DNA of 64,000 bases from positions 164,041,427 through 164,105,426 of the forward strand of contig NC_037673.1 in NCBI RefSeq assembly GCF_003255815.1, in the 5' to 3' direction. The DNA comes from Theropithecus gelada (lineage: Eukaryota > Chordata > Mammalia > Primates > Cercopithecidae). The position numbers and the translations under genes were made by a program. The notes below the pieces were generated by a model, which searched no databases, was not told the origin of the DNA, and worked only from the letters and a program-made list of their open reading frames with translations. Shown here piece by piece: positions 1 through 11,439 of the stretch. Every line of letters starts with the position of its first letter. The stretch's first letter is position 1.

Positions 1-77
1 CTCCTGGCCTCAAATGACCCACCCACCTCCACCTCCCAAAGTGCTAGGATCATTGGTATGAGCTACCACGCCCAGCC
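1..77 (-). mobile_element. Alu 5' end, cut by window edge
   Basis: This is the reverse complement of the first part of an Alu left arm. It contains CCTCCCAAAGTGCTAGGAT and ends in the complement of the Alu start (CCCAGCC). The rest lies outside the window. Mutated CpG sites suggest an AluS or AluJ age rather than a young copy. Confidence 0.93.
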
Positions 78-1093
78 AACAATTGGTTTAAAAAAATTAA
101 GCTATAATTAGATGATACAATAAAGGTAAAGGAAAAATTTAGGGGGGAAGATATACATATATGCTCAAATGTATAAAGTCCTATTCCATTATTTAAGATA
201 GAGAACTTGATTTTAAGCTTCCTAGCAACCAAAGCAAAAAGGGAAGCATGGGGAAAAGAAGATGCATAACACCCCATGAGATAAAAGCAAATCAGTCATT
301 TCAGGGAAATTCTGTGAATCCTCACAATGAGGCCAGAAAGAAGTTGGTCATAAAGGAGCTCGTGTGTGTATCCAGATGACTGGATTCTTAGTAACACCAT
401 ATAATACATATGCTAATTTTCTGTCAAAATTCCTTGTAACCTCCCTCTAAATAAGACATAGAGCACACTTTCCACGTGAAAACAATTCTACAAATGTCCA
501 ATATTTGCACAGTCCAAGGGCAAAACTTGATCGATAGACAAACCTTAGTTCTACTAAAGGACGATGTAAATTTCATGCCCTATAGGCAACAGACCTTAAA
601 TATCATTGCTCATAACTGAAGTTTTATGGGAATTAGCAGACTTTGAGGTTAAAGTCACCATTCAGGACCCAAAAAGCAGATGTTCTGTGTTATAGATCTG
701 TCCTGACAGCCACTTGGAGGTTAGAATTGATACCCTCTCATGAAAACTTCAGGACAGCCTCACTCATCTGGTCCCAAGGATCCATCCATGGGGCTGGATT
801 TGGGATGAGGAAGAAGTCAGTATTTTTAACTTAATGAAACTTCTTCTCCTTACATATCTTAGGTTTTAGAAAGAAATTTTTTTCTGAGATGTTGTAAATT
901 TTCTTGCCTCCCTAAGCAGATTATGCCCATTGTAATTTAATTTAATTTAGGATTCCCTGAATAGCTCACAGCAGTTCTTATGCACATTGATGATTGTATG
1001 GTGCTGATAATACTATCTTGCTTTTTTTTACAAAAGTCATTGTACATCCTGTGGTTGTTTATCCCACTTCTCCTAATGTTCTGCATTTTAACT
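78..1093. other. Unique AT-rich sequence, no gene seen
   Basis: About 1 kb without a repeat I recognise. The short frames here (75 codons on minus at 50-277, 63 on plus at 643-834) have no family resemblance and look like chance. A TTTAATTTAATTTAG run near 935-950 is the only low-complexity patch. Confidence 0.6.
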
Positions 1094-1422
1094 GCTTATT
1101 GTGCTCTTTTTTTTTTTTTTTTTTTTTGAGACGGAGTCTCGCTGTGTCGCCCAGGCTGGAGTGCAGTGGCGCGATCTCGGCTCACTGCAAGCTCCGCCTC
1201 CCGGGTTCACGCCATTCTCCCGCCTCAGCCTCCGAGTAGCTGGGACTACAGGCGCCCGCCACCACGCCCGGCTAGTTTTTGTATTTTTAGTAGAGACGGG
1301 GTTTCACCATGTTAGCCAGGATGGTCTCGATCTCCTGACCTCGTGATCCACCCGCCTCGGCCTCCCAAAGTGCTGGGATTACAGGCTTGAGCCACCGCGC
1401 CCGGCCGCTTATTGTGCTCTTT
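1094..1422 (-). mobile_element. AluY-type full-length insertion with 16-bp target duplication
   Basis: Full-length minus-strand Alu: poly-T, GAGACGGAGTCTCGCTGTG, both arms, then CCGCGCCCGGCC ending at 1406. The direct repeat GCTTATTGTGCTCTTT stands at 1094-1109 and 1407-1422. Low divergence and the GCAAGCTCCGCCTCCC motif indicate AluY. The complement of CTCAAGCC near its 5' end fits Old World monkey AluYR lineages. Two overlapping 81-codon frames here are Alu-derived and not genes. Confidence 0.97.
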
Positions 1423-1985
1423 ATCAGCTTTTCTTCCTCCTCCCAGCATCACTTTATTCTTCAGGGACCTCCACTGCAGTTTCCCTGGTGACAGATTCAT
1501 AGTAGACACTCACTAAGTATTTGTTAAATAAATGAATGAGTGTCTATAGTAACCACCTTTAGTTTTCACTCTTGATTTTGGGGTCAGGATATCAAGTGCA
1601 AACATCATTCACTTTCCCATGTTGGATCTGTACTGTGCATGAGCCACTTGGACTCCAGGTTCTTCCCCAAGTCCCTTGGATGTCTGGTTCAGACATTCAG
1701 AACTACCTGTGGCTCCTTCCTGGCATCCAGGCAGAGGTCTGGTTCCAGCTGCCTCTCCTCTGGGTGGGTACTAGGCCCACTGGGTAGTACAGGCTAAGTC
1801 CAGCATGTTATTTTTTCTGTAGAGGTCACAGAAACAGCCATCTCTCTTGCCCCAAATGCAGAACCACAAAGGACTTGGGCTCTCAGCTCATGGACCTTTT
1901 TCTCCCTCAACACTAGTTAGTATGCTAAGTACTTAATATGACTTTCTTCATGTACTTGTATTTGGTGCCCCCCACCTCCCAATGC
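1423..1985. other. Unique sequence, no gene seen
   Basis: Non-repetitive stretch between AluY and a MIR. A 71-codon plus frame at 1572-1787 reads as random translation, without signal peptide, domain motif or supporting splice signals. Confidence 0.55.
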
Positions 1986-1987
1986 AT

Positions 1988-2112
1988 CAAGGATTATCAT
2001 CATACCCATTTTATAGATGACAAAACCATGTCACAAAGAGGTTAAGTAACGTACCAAAGTCATAAAGCTGGAAAGTGAAGGATTTCGGCTTCAACCTTAA
2101 CCTTCCTAATTG
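1988..2112 (-). mobile_element. MIR SINE fragment
   Basis: Contains the degenerate MIR minus-strand signature: CCATTTTATAGATGACAAAACC, then AAAGAGGTTAAGTAACGTACC and CATAAAGCTGGAAAGTG. These match the core tRNA-related SINE consensus (ttttacagatgaggaaactg, gaggttaagtaacttgcc). Ancient and non-coding. Confidence 0.8.
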
Positions 2113-2269
2113 CAGAGACTTTTCTCCTCACTCCTCTGTTAAATGTTAACCTCAGAATATTTGTTTGGCTGATTGAGATATACAACAGACAGTGAAAGCA
2201 TTGTATTAAAGGGCACGGGTTACAATTTTTTAAAGATTTCTTAAAACTAAATACGGCATCACAAAATAC

Positions 2270-2420
2270 CCTTCACGCCCACTGTTTGGCAAACACACAT
2301 ATCCCCAGACACTTTCCCTGGAGATTCTGATTCCCTAAGCTCAGGAGGGGCTAAGGAACTCTGCATTTACCATTCCCTTCAGGTGAAGCCTGTGCTCTGA
2401 CAAGTCTTGGAACCATTAAT
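2270..2420 (+). mobile_element. Possible MER5-like hAT fragment
   Basis: GGAGATTCTGATTCCCTAAG and CTCTGCATTTACC resemble the middle of MER5-type non-autonomous hAT-Charlie elements (tttctgattcagtaggtctgg, aatttgcatttctaac). The ends are not recognisable, so the assignment is tentative. Confidence 0.4.
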
Positions 2421-2511
2421 GTAGTGGGGAAGCTCTAAAATGAAAGTTGGAGAACTTGAGTTTTCTTCACACTGCTCCTGATTCACAGCATGATTTTTGT
2501 CAGGTCATTCA

Positions 2512-2897
2512 ATCATTGTATTAGTCTGTTCTCACATTGCTATGAAGAAACACCCGACACTGGGTAATTTATAAAGGAAAGAGATTTAATTGACTCACAG
2601 TTCTGCATGGCTGGGAAGGCCTAAGGAAATGTACAATCATGGCAGAAGGTGAAGGGGAAGAATGGCACCTTCTTCACAAAGCAGCAGGAAGGAGAAGTGC
2701 AAACAGGGGTAATGCCAGATGCCTATAAAAGCATCAGATCTTGTGAGACTCACTCACTATCAAGAGAACAGCATGGAGGAAACTGCCCCATGATCCAATT
2801 ACCTCCACCTGCTACCACCCTTGACATGTGGGGATTATGAGAATTACAATTCAAGATGAGATTTTGAGTGGGAACACAGCCAAACCATATTAATCAT
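2512..2897 (-). mobile_element. MaLR solo LTR (THE1/MST type)
   Basis: A 376-bp LTR at 2517-2892 on the minus strand, reading TGTATTAGTCTGTTCTCAC at one end and CACAGCCAAACCATATTA at the other. It is flanked by 5-bp direct repeats ATCAT (2512-2516 and 2893-2897). Internal landmarks are GGGTAATTTATAAAG, AATCATGGCAGAAGG and ATCAGATCTTGTGAGACT. No internal retroviral sequence adjoins it, so this is a recombined solo LTR of the ERVL-MaLR group. It carries no coding capacity; a 63-codon frame inside is spurious. Confidence 0.92.
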
Positions 2898-4000
2898 CAT
2901 GAACCTCAGTTTCCCTATCTGATTAGATTGAGCATTGACTTAAAAGGCCTCTTGTTCTAGTATTCTGTGTCTGTAAGCTCCTTGTATCTGGCTGGACCAA
3001 GCTGTCCCAATGTTAGAGACTCCCCAACTCCTCCTCTGTATAGTGTGGATTTCATCCCAATATCTGGGATATTGTCAAAACTAAGGCCTACACAGTCATG
3101 CAAAACCGATCCTTGTAACTTACATGCAAAAGTTGACAAGAGTGGTTTTGGGATGTTACAACACTTGGCTGAAAATGTTGATGGCAATCCCATCAAGGAG
3201 AGAAAGTACAGCTCCACCAACACAAACCTGGGCTCCCAAAGACCCTCACCCTGGCCTCGTAAACAAGGTCTCCCACCCCAATAATTGGGAACAAATAGTC
3301 CTCAGGACTCTCTCGGCATTGTTAACTTGCCTAGCAATGTAGCAAATAGAGATTAGACTTTTCCTTCTTTTCCTTTGTGCCTTCTTGAAACAGAAAAACA
3401 CTGCACATGAGCACGTGCACACACACACACACACACATGTATATGTGTAGTTTGTAGGTCCAGCAATTTCCAGCCCAACTAGAGTCAGGACCACTCTTCT
3501 GCACCGTGGTGCAAATGAGCACACAATCAAGATGGACAGGTAATTCCTTTAGAGATGCACAGCATGGAAGTGACGGACAGCAGAGAACTGCTCTTTCTCA
3601 GCAAATAATCTTGATATTGACAAAATTCTCAGGGTCGATAGGCATTGTGTACATTCTACCTCTCCATTTCTGTCCCTGGCTGCTTGGTACATACAAAAAG
3701 ATATCCTAGGCAAGACCAGAGACTGGGAACTACAACTGATATCTTAACAGTTTCTGCCCTAGTAATTTTTACCCGGAACTTCAGCTTCTCCCAAATTCTC
3801 TTAAAGAGTAGATTCAATTCTAACTAGCTTCCTGCATAATATTCAATAGTCATTTTTAAAAGTGTCCCCAGTCCCTTGTTAGAGATGTCTCAATTCTTGA
3901 GTTGAATCAAAGGATTTCATTATTTTACCAGTGGGCAGTTTCAACAGAAATTATAGCCCCAGCCCTGGGTACATCTCTTAGACCCATATCCGAAATAATC
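2898..4000. other. Unidentified sequence with overlapping short frames
   Basis: No repeat recognised except the CA run at 3418-3437. Around 2957-3342 frames of 88 codons (minus) and 105 and 72 codons (plus) overlap. None has a recognisable domain. Mutual overlap on both strands argues for chance openness in a stop-poor stretch. Confidence 0.5.
3418..3437. repeat. (CA)n microsatellite, short
   Basis: About nine CA units, followed by ATGTATATGTGTAG. Short dinucleotide run, probably only weakly variable. Confidence 0.85.
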
Positions 4001-4002
4001 AT

Positions 4003-4200
4003 GAAGAGTGTGGACTCTGACATCCACACTACATAGATTCAAATCATAGGTCAGCCACTTTGTAACACTATAATCTTGAGCAACTTACTTAATCTATACC
4101 TCAGTATTTTTATCTGTAAAACAATAATAAGTGTCTACTAGTTCTAAAGCTGTTATAAATATTTAAATGATATTCTGATACATCTAAACACTGTTAAAAG
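4003..4200 (+). mobile_element. MIR SINE
   Basis: Plus-strand MIR order is visible: GTGTGGACTCTGACATC, AGATTCAAATCATAGGTCAG, CCACTTTGTAAC, GAGCAACTTACTTAATC, CTCAGTATTTTTATCTGTAA and AATGATATTCTGATAC. These follow the consensus from the box-like 5' part to the 3' part. Confidence 0.85.
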
Positions 4201-4264
4201 AGGCTGAGACAATTGAAGCAATGATTGGGTTTGAGAGTACTTGCTTTCTAATTTAACAAACAAT

Positions 4265-5345
4265 GTTCTATTGTGGGCAAATATATATAACATGAAATTA
4301 CCATTTACACTATTTTTAAGAGTACAGTTCTATGGCTTTAAGTATGTTCGCAGTTATGCAACCATCACAACCATCCATCTCTAAAACATATTCATCTTCC
4401 TCAACAGAAACTCTATACCCATTAAACACTAACTCCCTTTCCCTCAGCCCCTGGCAATCACTATTTTATTTCTGTCTCTATGAATTTGTGTCTAAGTACT
4501 TCATATCAATGAAATTACACAGTATTTGTCCTTTTGTGATGGACTTATTTCACTTAGCATAATGTCTTCAAGTTTCATCCATGTTGTAGCATGTAATTCT
4601 ACAGGATAGAATTTTCTTCCTTTTAAAGCTGAAAACTATTCCATTTTCCCTATCTACCACATTTTGTTTATTCACTCCTCGCTTACTAGACACTTGGGTG
4701 GTTTCTACCTTTTGTTTATTGTGAATAATGCTGCTAGGAATATTGGTGTACAAATAATTGAGCATCTGCTTTGACCTCTTTTGGATGTGTCACCAAAAGT
4801 GGAATCACTGAATCATACAGTAATTCTATACTTAATTTTTTAAAGATTTAACATGCTGTTTTGTACAGTGTCTGCACCACTGTACATTCCCACCAGCAAT
4901 ACACAAGGGCTCCAATCTCTCTACATCCTCTCCAATACTTGTTACCTTCTGTGTTTTTGATAACAGCTATCCTATTGGTGTGAAATGGAATTTCTTCATG
5001 GTTTTAATTTGCATTTCTCTAATGATTAGTTCTTTTCATGTGCTTATTGCCTGTTTTTATATCTTCTTTGAAGAAATGTCTATTCAAGTCCTTTGCCTAA
5101 TTTTTAAACAGATCATTTGTTTTTTGTTGATATTGTTGAGTTGTAGGAGTTCTTTATATATTCTGGATACCAATTGCTTATCAGATAGGTGATTTGCAAA
5201 TATTTTATCCTATGCCATAGGTTATCTTTTCATTCTTTGATGGTGTCCTTTGATGTGTGAGGGTTTTTAATCTTGGTGTGGTCCAACATATCTATTTTTA
5301 CTTTTGTTGTCTATGCTTTTGGTGTCATGCAACAAATACTGTTAA
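4265..5345 (-). mobile_element. Old L1 (L1M) 3' half, ORF2 end plus 3' UTR
   Basis: Reverse complement of a LINE-1. From left to right it shows the 3' UTR (AACCATCACAACCATCCATC, CCCTGGCAATCACTATTTT), then the ORF2 C-terminal region (TTCATCCATGTTGTAGCATG, CATTCCCACCAGCAATAC, TTTGCATTTCTCTAATGATT, TTCTTTATATATTCTGGATA, TTTTGGTGTCATGCAACAAA). The reading frame is broken by stops and indels, so this is a dead copy. Divergence puts it among the pre-primate L1M families; the subfamily is not resolved. Confidence 0.9.
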
Positions 5346-5420
5346 AGGCTTATTCTATGGCAGCCATTTTTCTAAATTTTTACAAATGGTAATTCATTTA
5401 ATCCTCACTAATGAGAAAGA
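5345..5420 (-). mobile_element. Possible MIR fragment
   Basis: ATTCATTTAATCCTCACTAATGAG resembles the MIR minus-strand segment tcatttaatcctcacaacaa. Short and diverged. Confidence 0.45.
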
Positions 5421-5705
5421 GAAAAGCAGCTCTTGATTCTGGGAACAGACATGACAATAAAAACTAGGCTTAGGTGCATTAGGAGGTGGCTTGTCACTCA
5501 CAGCTAGGTTGTAGTGTTCTCCTACTGAACATAAACAATCTTATAGAACACCAGCACAAGGCCACTCCATGATTGTGGTGACATGAAATAAGATGACAAG
5601 AAGACCACACCATGATCTTGCCTCAAAACAGACAAAACCAAAGTCACTGTCCAGACAACAAAAATACAAAACACCCCTCTCCCTAGGCTAAAATGGGGTG
5701 ACTAC
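5421..5705. other. Unidentified 285 bp between MIR and AluS
   Basis: No repeat family recognised. The sequence resumes after the Alu with ACAAGCCCTTTCTAACACTC and no matching target duplication was found, so the pre-insertion site is unclear. It could be a diverged LTR, but I cannot support that. Confidence 0.4.
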
Positions 5706-5707
5706 TG

Positions 5708-6020
5708 TTTTTTTGGTTTTTGTTTTGTTTTTTCTTTGAGATGGAGTCTCGCTTTGTTGGCCAGGCCAGAGTGCAGTGGCATGATCTCGGCTCACTGCAA
5801 CCTCCGTCTCCCGGGCTCAAGCAATTCCACTGCCTCAGCCTGACGAGTAGCTGGGATTACAGGCATGTGCCACCATGCTCGGCTAATTTTTGTATTTTTA
5901 GTAGAGACAGGGTTTCACCGTGTTGGACAGGCTGGCCTCAAACTCCTGACTTCAGGTGATCCGCCCGCCTCTGCCTCCCAAAGTGCTGGAATTACAGGCA
6001 TGAGCCACTGCACCCAGTCC
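5708..6020 (-). mobile_element. AluS full-length
   Basis: Minus-strand Alu from an impure T-rich tail (TTTTTTTGGTTTTTGTTTTG) through GATGGAGTCTCGCTTTGTTG, both arms, and CACTGCACCCAGTCC. The left arm has CTTCAGGTGATCCGCCC, the AluS-type state. A 79-codon frame at 5720-5959 is Alu-derived. I see no clear target duplication. Confidence 0.95.
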
Positions 6021-6144
6021 ACAAGCCCTTTCTAACACTCTTACTGAAGCACCCTTCTGGCTCCCCTTGTGTGTCTTCTCCCTCATGAGTTAATCAACTG
6101 TGTTAGGCCACAGTGTGATCCTGCCTGGTGGTGTTTTGACTGGA

Positions 6145-6255
6145 GGACATGGACACCTTTATGCTGTGAGTTGGGATCGTTATCCCCGTTGTACAGGTGG
6201 GAAAACTGTGGCACAGTGAGGTTAAGTAATTTGCCATAGGATACATGGTTATTAA
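6145..6255 (-). mobile_element. MIR SINE
   Basis: CCCGTTGTACAGGTGGGAAAACTG, GCACAGTGAGGTTAAGTAAT and TTGCCATAGGATACATGGTTATTAAG form the typical MIR minus-strand core. Moderately diverged. Confidence 0.82.
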
Positions 6256-7765
6256 GCAGTACAAGAACTTGACCCAAAGAAATTAGTCTCCACAGTGATA
6301 AGTATGTAGAAATTTAAGTGAATTTTTAAAAGACAATTCCAGAAAAAAATACATTCAAGAAATAAAATGTAGTCATCATTTACTGCATGGCCCAGCTCTG
6401 AATAGCATTTACATGGCCATAGTAATGTAAGCATTGAACAATGACTTAGCTGTTAAATCAGAAGGATGAGAGGATATGTGGGCTGGGCAGGTAGAGGGAA
6501 AAGCCAAGACCTGCATCTTTTATAGTAAGAAGTTACTAGATAATTCAAGAAGTTACTCAATAAAATGGAAAATGCAAGAAATAGCAGCAAAGCATGTTAT
6601 TTATAGAACTAGAGATAAATGCCAAAATAATTAGCTATAAAAAGGTAAATGTGGTTGCTGCTGGGAAGGAAGAAATTGGCAGTGATGGAAGAAGATTGCT
6701 ATTTTTGAACTGAATGTTATAGAATGATTTATTTCTTTAAACTATGTGCACTTTTTCTTCTGATGAAAAGAAAACATTTACAGGAGATTGGGCATGCAAA
6801 ACACGTAATAAAATGTTAAAACCCCAAAATAGTAGTTATTTACTTCTCTCAAATATATTTTATTCAACAAGTATGTATTGATCAGGGCCGATGTGTTTGA
6901 AATGACATCAGGTGCTGTGAACCTGAGTAGTTAGGCATTGGAGCAATTGCGTCAAACCCGCAGATTTGTCTGTATCTGCCTCTGTTGATTAGGGAGCCCT
7001 GTGGAGTTGTTGGGGCTTTACCTCTTTATCCCAACACAGCTTAGGATGGCATGAGAACAGAGAAGATATCATGACCTACTGTTCCTCCTCGTTTCTAATC
7101 CAGTGTCCATCTAAGCACAGGTACCATCATTTCCTCAGAGCTTTCCCAACCAGCTCAGCCCAACTAGAGCTTTCCTTTTGCAGAATTACAGAACAGCCTT
7201 ATAGTCTGCCTTATTCAATTTAGCACCTCATTGCATTCTGATTTGTAATATTCTCTTGGTGTTTCATGCATATAAGTCACTTGTGTCAACATCAAATTGT
7301 CACCACTTAAAGACAATGGTCATTTCTTTGGTCTTTTTGTGTCCCTTAGCACATGGTGCAGGTAGAGATAAGCTCAAGAGCTAGATCCTTATTGATCTAA
7401 CTTAAGTAGGACAATGTTAGAGTGGGGCAACAAAAAGGTGGCAGCAGCCCCCACCAAGTCCTTCAGATTTGGGCCTGTTGACTGCAGGTCACTGTAATGT
7501 TTTTAGATCTGAGACTATCTGTGATTGTGGGTGTGATCACATTTAGAAAGAAAAGAAAAAATACCATAGGGCATGATGAGAAAAGAAGTGTGTTTGTCTA
7601 ACCTGCGTCTTCCTTGGAAAGGACAGAGAGATGTGAATCCAAAATAATAGTTCTTTCTTCATTTGTTTAGTAGCTACTATCCTGAGTTGATGTTGCCTTG
7701 GTCATAGTTGCTTCCATTGATAAATATTTTGTGGGGTATAGCTACAATCCTAGGGAATGCATGGG
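6256..7765. other. Unique sequence, no gene seen
   Basis: About 1.5 kb with no recognisable element. Only short frames occur. The polyA-like AATAAA motifs have no transcript context. Confidence 0.55.
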
Positions 7766-7767
7766 CT

Positions 7768-8220
7768 TAGTGTATGGATTCGTTTGCTAGAGCTGCCCTA
7801 ACAAAGTACCACAAACTAGGTGGCTGAAAATGACTGAATATTATTCTGTCACAGTTCTAGAGGCTACAAGTTCCAAACCATACTCCTTCCAAATGCCCTA
7901 GAGAAGAGTCCTTCCTTGCCTCTTCTAACTTGTGGTAGCTGCCAGCAATGCTTAGCATTCTTTGGTTGTGGCAGCATAACTCCAACCCCTGCCTCCACCT
8001 TCTAATGGCCCTCTTCTCCCTGCGTGTGTCTGTCGGTCTTGAACTCTCTCTCCTTATAGGGATACCAATTATTGCATTTAGGACTCACCGTAATTGAGGA
8101 TAAATTTATTTGAATTAAATCTGCAAATAACTTCACAAAATCCAAATAAGGTCACATTCCCAGCTATCAGGAGTCAGGACTTCATATCTTTTGGAGAAAC
8201 ACAACTCAACCCACAACAGA
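7768..8220 (-). mobile_element. MaLR/MLT1-like LTR (family tentative)
   Basis: One edge reads TTTGCTAGAGCTGCCCTAAC, AAAGTACCACAAACTAGGTG, TCTGTCACAGTTCTAGAGGC. The other reads CAAATAAGGTCACATTCCCA, AGTCAGGACTTCATATC and AAACACAACTCAACCCACAA. This is the reverse complement of a common ~450-bp mammalian LTR-like repeat with a built-in AATAAA-type signal. I recall the consensus but not its catalogue name with certainty. Confidence 0.7.
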
Positions 8221-8317
8221 ATCCAATTGAATACTCAGCAGGATAGAGATACTAGAAGTAGCTCCCCAGGTCTTCTCTATTATTGAACCCACCATGCTCC
8301 TTGACTGCATTCTCCAT

Positions 8318-8440
8318 TAGATTTAAGTTCTTTGAAGGCAAAAACCCTATTTCCCTTGTGTCTCATTTCATTCTATGCATTTAGCTAGCACTGAGTCTGG
8401 CACATAGCAGATGCTTAATAAATTCTAGGTGAATTAACAA
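8318..8440 (+). mobile_element. L2 LINE 3' end
   Basis: AGTTCTTTGAAGGCAAAAAC, CTAGCACTGAGTCTGGCAC and ATAGCAGATGCTTAATAAAT match the L2 3' terminal motif order (gcagggac, gcctggcacatagtaggcgctcaataaat). Untranslated remnant. Confidence 0.78.
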
Positions 8441-9104
8441 ATAGTGCATGCAGTCACAGGATGGAGGAAAGGTATGCAGAGGTTATTTGCAATATCCAAA
8501 GAATGGTCCAAGAAAATAGTGCACGCACACCCTAGCTCACGGGCTGGCTCCCTCTATCTGCAGTAGGAGAGACAGAGAATGAAGAAGGCATTTCTGGATG
8601 ATGGCATAGTGCAACATGAATGGCAAAGAAAGCCAGAAGCAAACAGAGAAAGCCAATGTAGTTAATATTTAAACTCTAGAATCCAAGTAAACTAGTTAAA
8701 ACATAGAAAAACTGTTTTGTGCGGTGCTTTAAAATTCTAGCACCGGCCTTTCATTTGATTTCCCCAGGGCCAATACAGTTCTCTCTTTTGTCATTTTCCA
8801 TCAGATCTTTTGTTTTGTGACTTCTGTTGCTTATTATCCTTATTCCTTTCTGGTGCTTGTAAAGCCAAAGATGAGAGGGTACATGCATTCTGATACTGAA
8901 GCATTTAGGCGGTTATCACTTAAATTAATGTTTTCTGCTAGAGTTATATTTTAGTGGAAAACAATAATTGTCTCTAAGACAGCATCTTGGAGTTGAACCA
9001 ATTCTATCAGTGAACACTCAACCATGGGAAGCTAACAATAAAATGCAGTGATCAATCGTTCTTCTTTTCTCTCTTCCACTCCAAAGGCAGACATTACATC
9101 CCTT
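8441..9104. other. Unique sequence, no gene seen
   Basis: No interspersed repeat, long frame or structural RNA recognised in this stretch. Confidence 0.5.
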
Positions 9105-9108
9105 TGCT

Positions 9109-9160
9109 TAAAAAATAAATAAATAAATAAATAAATAAAATAAAAAAAAAAATAAAAAAC
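9109..9160. repeat. (AAAT)n / A-rich simple repeat
   Basis: About seven AAAT units followed by an A-rich run. No Alu or L1 body precedes it, so it is not an obvious retroposon tail. Confidence 0.9.
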
Positions 9161-10807
9161 TGATGATAGAGCACCTTTTTAACACCTCAGCAGTCAGTTT
9201 CCCTATAGAAAAAGACCCCCAAATTCATCTTTATCACGACTTCCCACCCCTCATCCTCACTTAGGATTTACAAAGATGCCTTTGCGTAAGTTATAAACTT
9301 GCAAACCTCTGCTTTTGAATTGTGTTGATGTCCACTGTGGATAGAGGGCTGTGGGACAGGACTATCTTCCTGCATGCTAGCTCCCCGAATAATTCCACGA
9401 TGCAATCTATGGCATTCACACTTGACTAGGATCGCATTTCAATCTGTTCCATCTGATTGGATACTGTGTTTTCTTCCCGTCTGTGGTAATGGAGCACTCG
9501 TTCCCAGTTCCCAAGGTTATTTTCATCTCAATGACCTTTTGTGTCTCCCTGGGGAGCCTGACCATTACCCACCCCCCTTTCCCTCTATCTGCTTGGAATA
9601 TTGCTTCACTTGTCGCTCTTTCTGTAGTAACCACTGTCTTTGATACATTCCTATCAGCGACTTTATTCCTGAAGGAGCAGTGATCTTTACCAGTTTGTGA
9701 TTCCCCCTCTTTCTCTGTGGGTTCTTCTCGTGGTCTTACAGCTCAGTTCAAGCAATTTGCTTTTAAAGATGAAAAGAAAGAGGCTGGGACACCACCTGTT
9801 TAAGACATTAGGATGCTGGGTTTCTGATTTTTTTTACTAACCTGCGTGCCTTCTCGTGAAGACTGAAAACTGGTTAGAATATAAGAGATGGAGGATCTGT
9901 TGTGAAAATAATTCACAGGGAGGGGAAAAAGTCATATTACACTGGGCAGACTTGGCCTTTTCTGCTGCTCTTTATTGATCTCAAATTGCTGAAAGGGTTC
10001 AGAAGATAAAAAGAATCTGTGAAACAAAGAAAGGAAACCATGGTGAAGAAAGAAACGGCCCCGAGATGGTGGCAGCCAGAGAATCTGTCTGAGTCCTAAT
10101 TCTACCCAAAACTCACGGTGTCCCCTGGGCAGTCCCTCCTCCTGTTGGGCCCTCTGTTTTGTCTTTTGTAGTGTTGGGAGGCTTTGAGTCAGATGTTTTG
10201 AAAGTTCTTTTCCAACTTTCAAATATCATGATTCTAGGAAAAGACTGAGAACTAGGCACAACACATTATTCCACTTCCAGTGATGTGCTGAGTCGCCAAG
10301 TCTGTCGCCTCTCTATAAAAACACACAGAAACAACTTTTTCCTCCCAAAGGGAGGAAACTAAAGCTGTTGCCCCTTTCTGGATTGGTGAGGATAATGATA
10401 TTAAATAGTAATCATCATCACTTATGTTTGTGTAATATTTTCTATTTCAAGGAACAAGATCATGTCCTTTCTTTTAGATTGCAAACATCTGACCCTTGGT
10501 CAAAGGAGCTTGCAAACCAAATTGATTTGTCCTGCTTGGTATTATTTTTTAAATTATGCTTTACTTAGGTGACAATGTCGAAAAACCAAGAGATGTACAT
10601 AAACACTCATAATTCTATCCTTCCTGAAATAATAACATAACTAGTAATACCTACCTGCATTACGTCATGGCCACAAATCACTAGAGTCCAGTAGAGACTG
10701 CCCATTTGAGATCAGTCATGATCTTTTAATTTACTCATGTATGAGATTTGCATGGCCTTTGTAGCATTTGAATCTTCAATCTCAGTTATCTAGCTTGTTG
10801 GCAACAG
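9161..10807. other. Unique sequence, no gene seen
   Basis: Frames of 89 (+), 72 (-) and 66 (+) codons overlap at 9374-9683 and a 96-codon minus frame sits at 9932-10222. None shows a domain and the first three contradict each other. No retroelement recognised. Confidence 0.5.
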
Positions 10808-10838
10808 TGATGATGATGATAATGATGATGATGATGAT
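10808..10838. repeat. (GAT)n trinucleotide repeat
   Basis: GATGATGATGATAATGATG pattern with one interruption, about ten units. Short, imperfect microsatellite. Confidence 0.88.
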
Positions 10839-10899
10839 GTTACCACTGCTAATGTCATTAACAATAATCTCCATCTCCATGTTGGCACACCATCTTTAC

Positions 10900-11050
10900 T
10901 TTTAGAAAACACTATCATGTGTATTACCCATTTAAATCCCCACTACAACCATCTGTGAGGAAGATATAGAAGGTATTATTATCTCTACTTAACAGATAAT
11001 CTATTTGAGGGATAAAAATTTCAAGTGACTTACCAGTGGACCATATTTAG
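10900..11050 (-). mobile_element. MIR SINE
   Basis: ATTACCCATTTAAATCCCCAC, ACAACCATCTGTGAGGAAG, TTATTATCTCTACTTAACAG and TCAAGTGACTTACCAG follow MIR minus-strand order. Confidence 0.75.
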
Positions 11051-11287
11051 TCTAATGATCTCAAATTTTCCACTATCAAAGTCTTTTTAAAACTTTTTTA
11101 ATATACTCTGTGTTTCACAGGACTTGGTCTCCCTATTCACATGTATTTAAAAATAGGTTGTTTACTTGTTTTGTGTTACATGAAGATATATAGATAGGTA
11201 GGTACCTCTAACCTCTACTCTCAATGATGAATTTATTTACCAAGTACAATCATAACTGCTAATAGACAAATTCTTTGATTCCTTTGC

Positions 11288-11439
11288 ACAATTACTCTTT
11301 TTTTTTTTTTTTTTTTGAGACAGGGTCTCCCTCTGTTACCCAGGCTGGAGTGCAGTGGCACAATCTCCACTCACTGCAGCCTCAGCCTTCCCAATTGAAG
11401 TGATTCTCCTGCCTCAGCCTCCCGATTACAATTACTCTT
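11288..11439 (-). mobile_element. 5'-truncated Alu with 12-bp target duplication
   Basis: Poly-T followed by GAGACAGGGTCTCCCTCTG through GCCTCAGCCTCCCG, where the Alu stops in the right arm. The direct repeat ACAATTACTCTT stands at 11288-11299 and 11428-11439, so the truncation arose at insertion, by incomplete reverse transcription, and not by later deletion. Roughly 110 bp of Alu body remain; divergence fits AluS or AluJ. Confidence 0.93.

Noticed and set aside
1101..1346. Two 81-codon plus frames
   Set aside because: They lie wholly or largely in antisense AluY; such frames recur at every young Alu.
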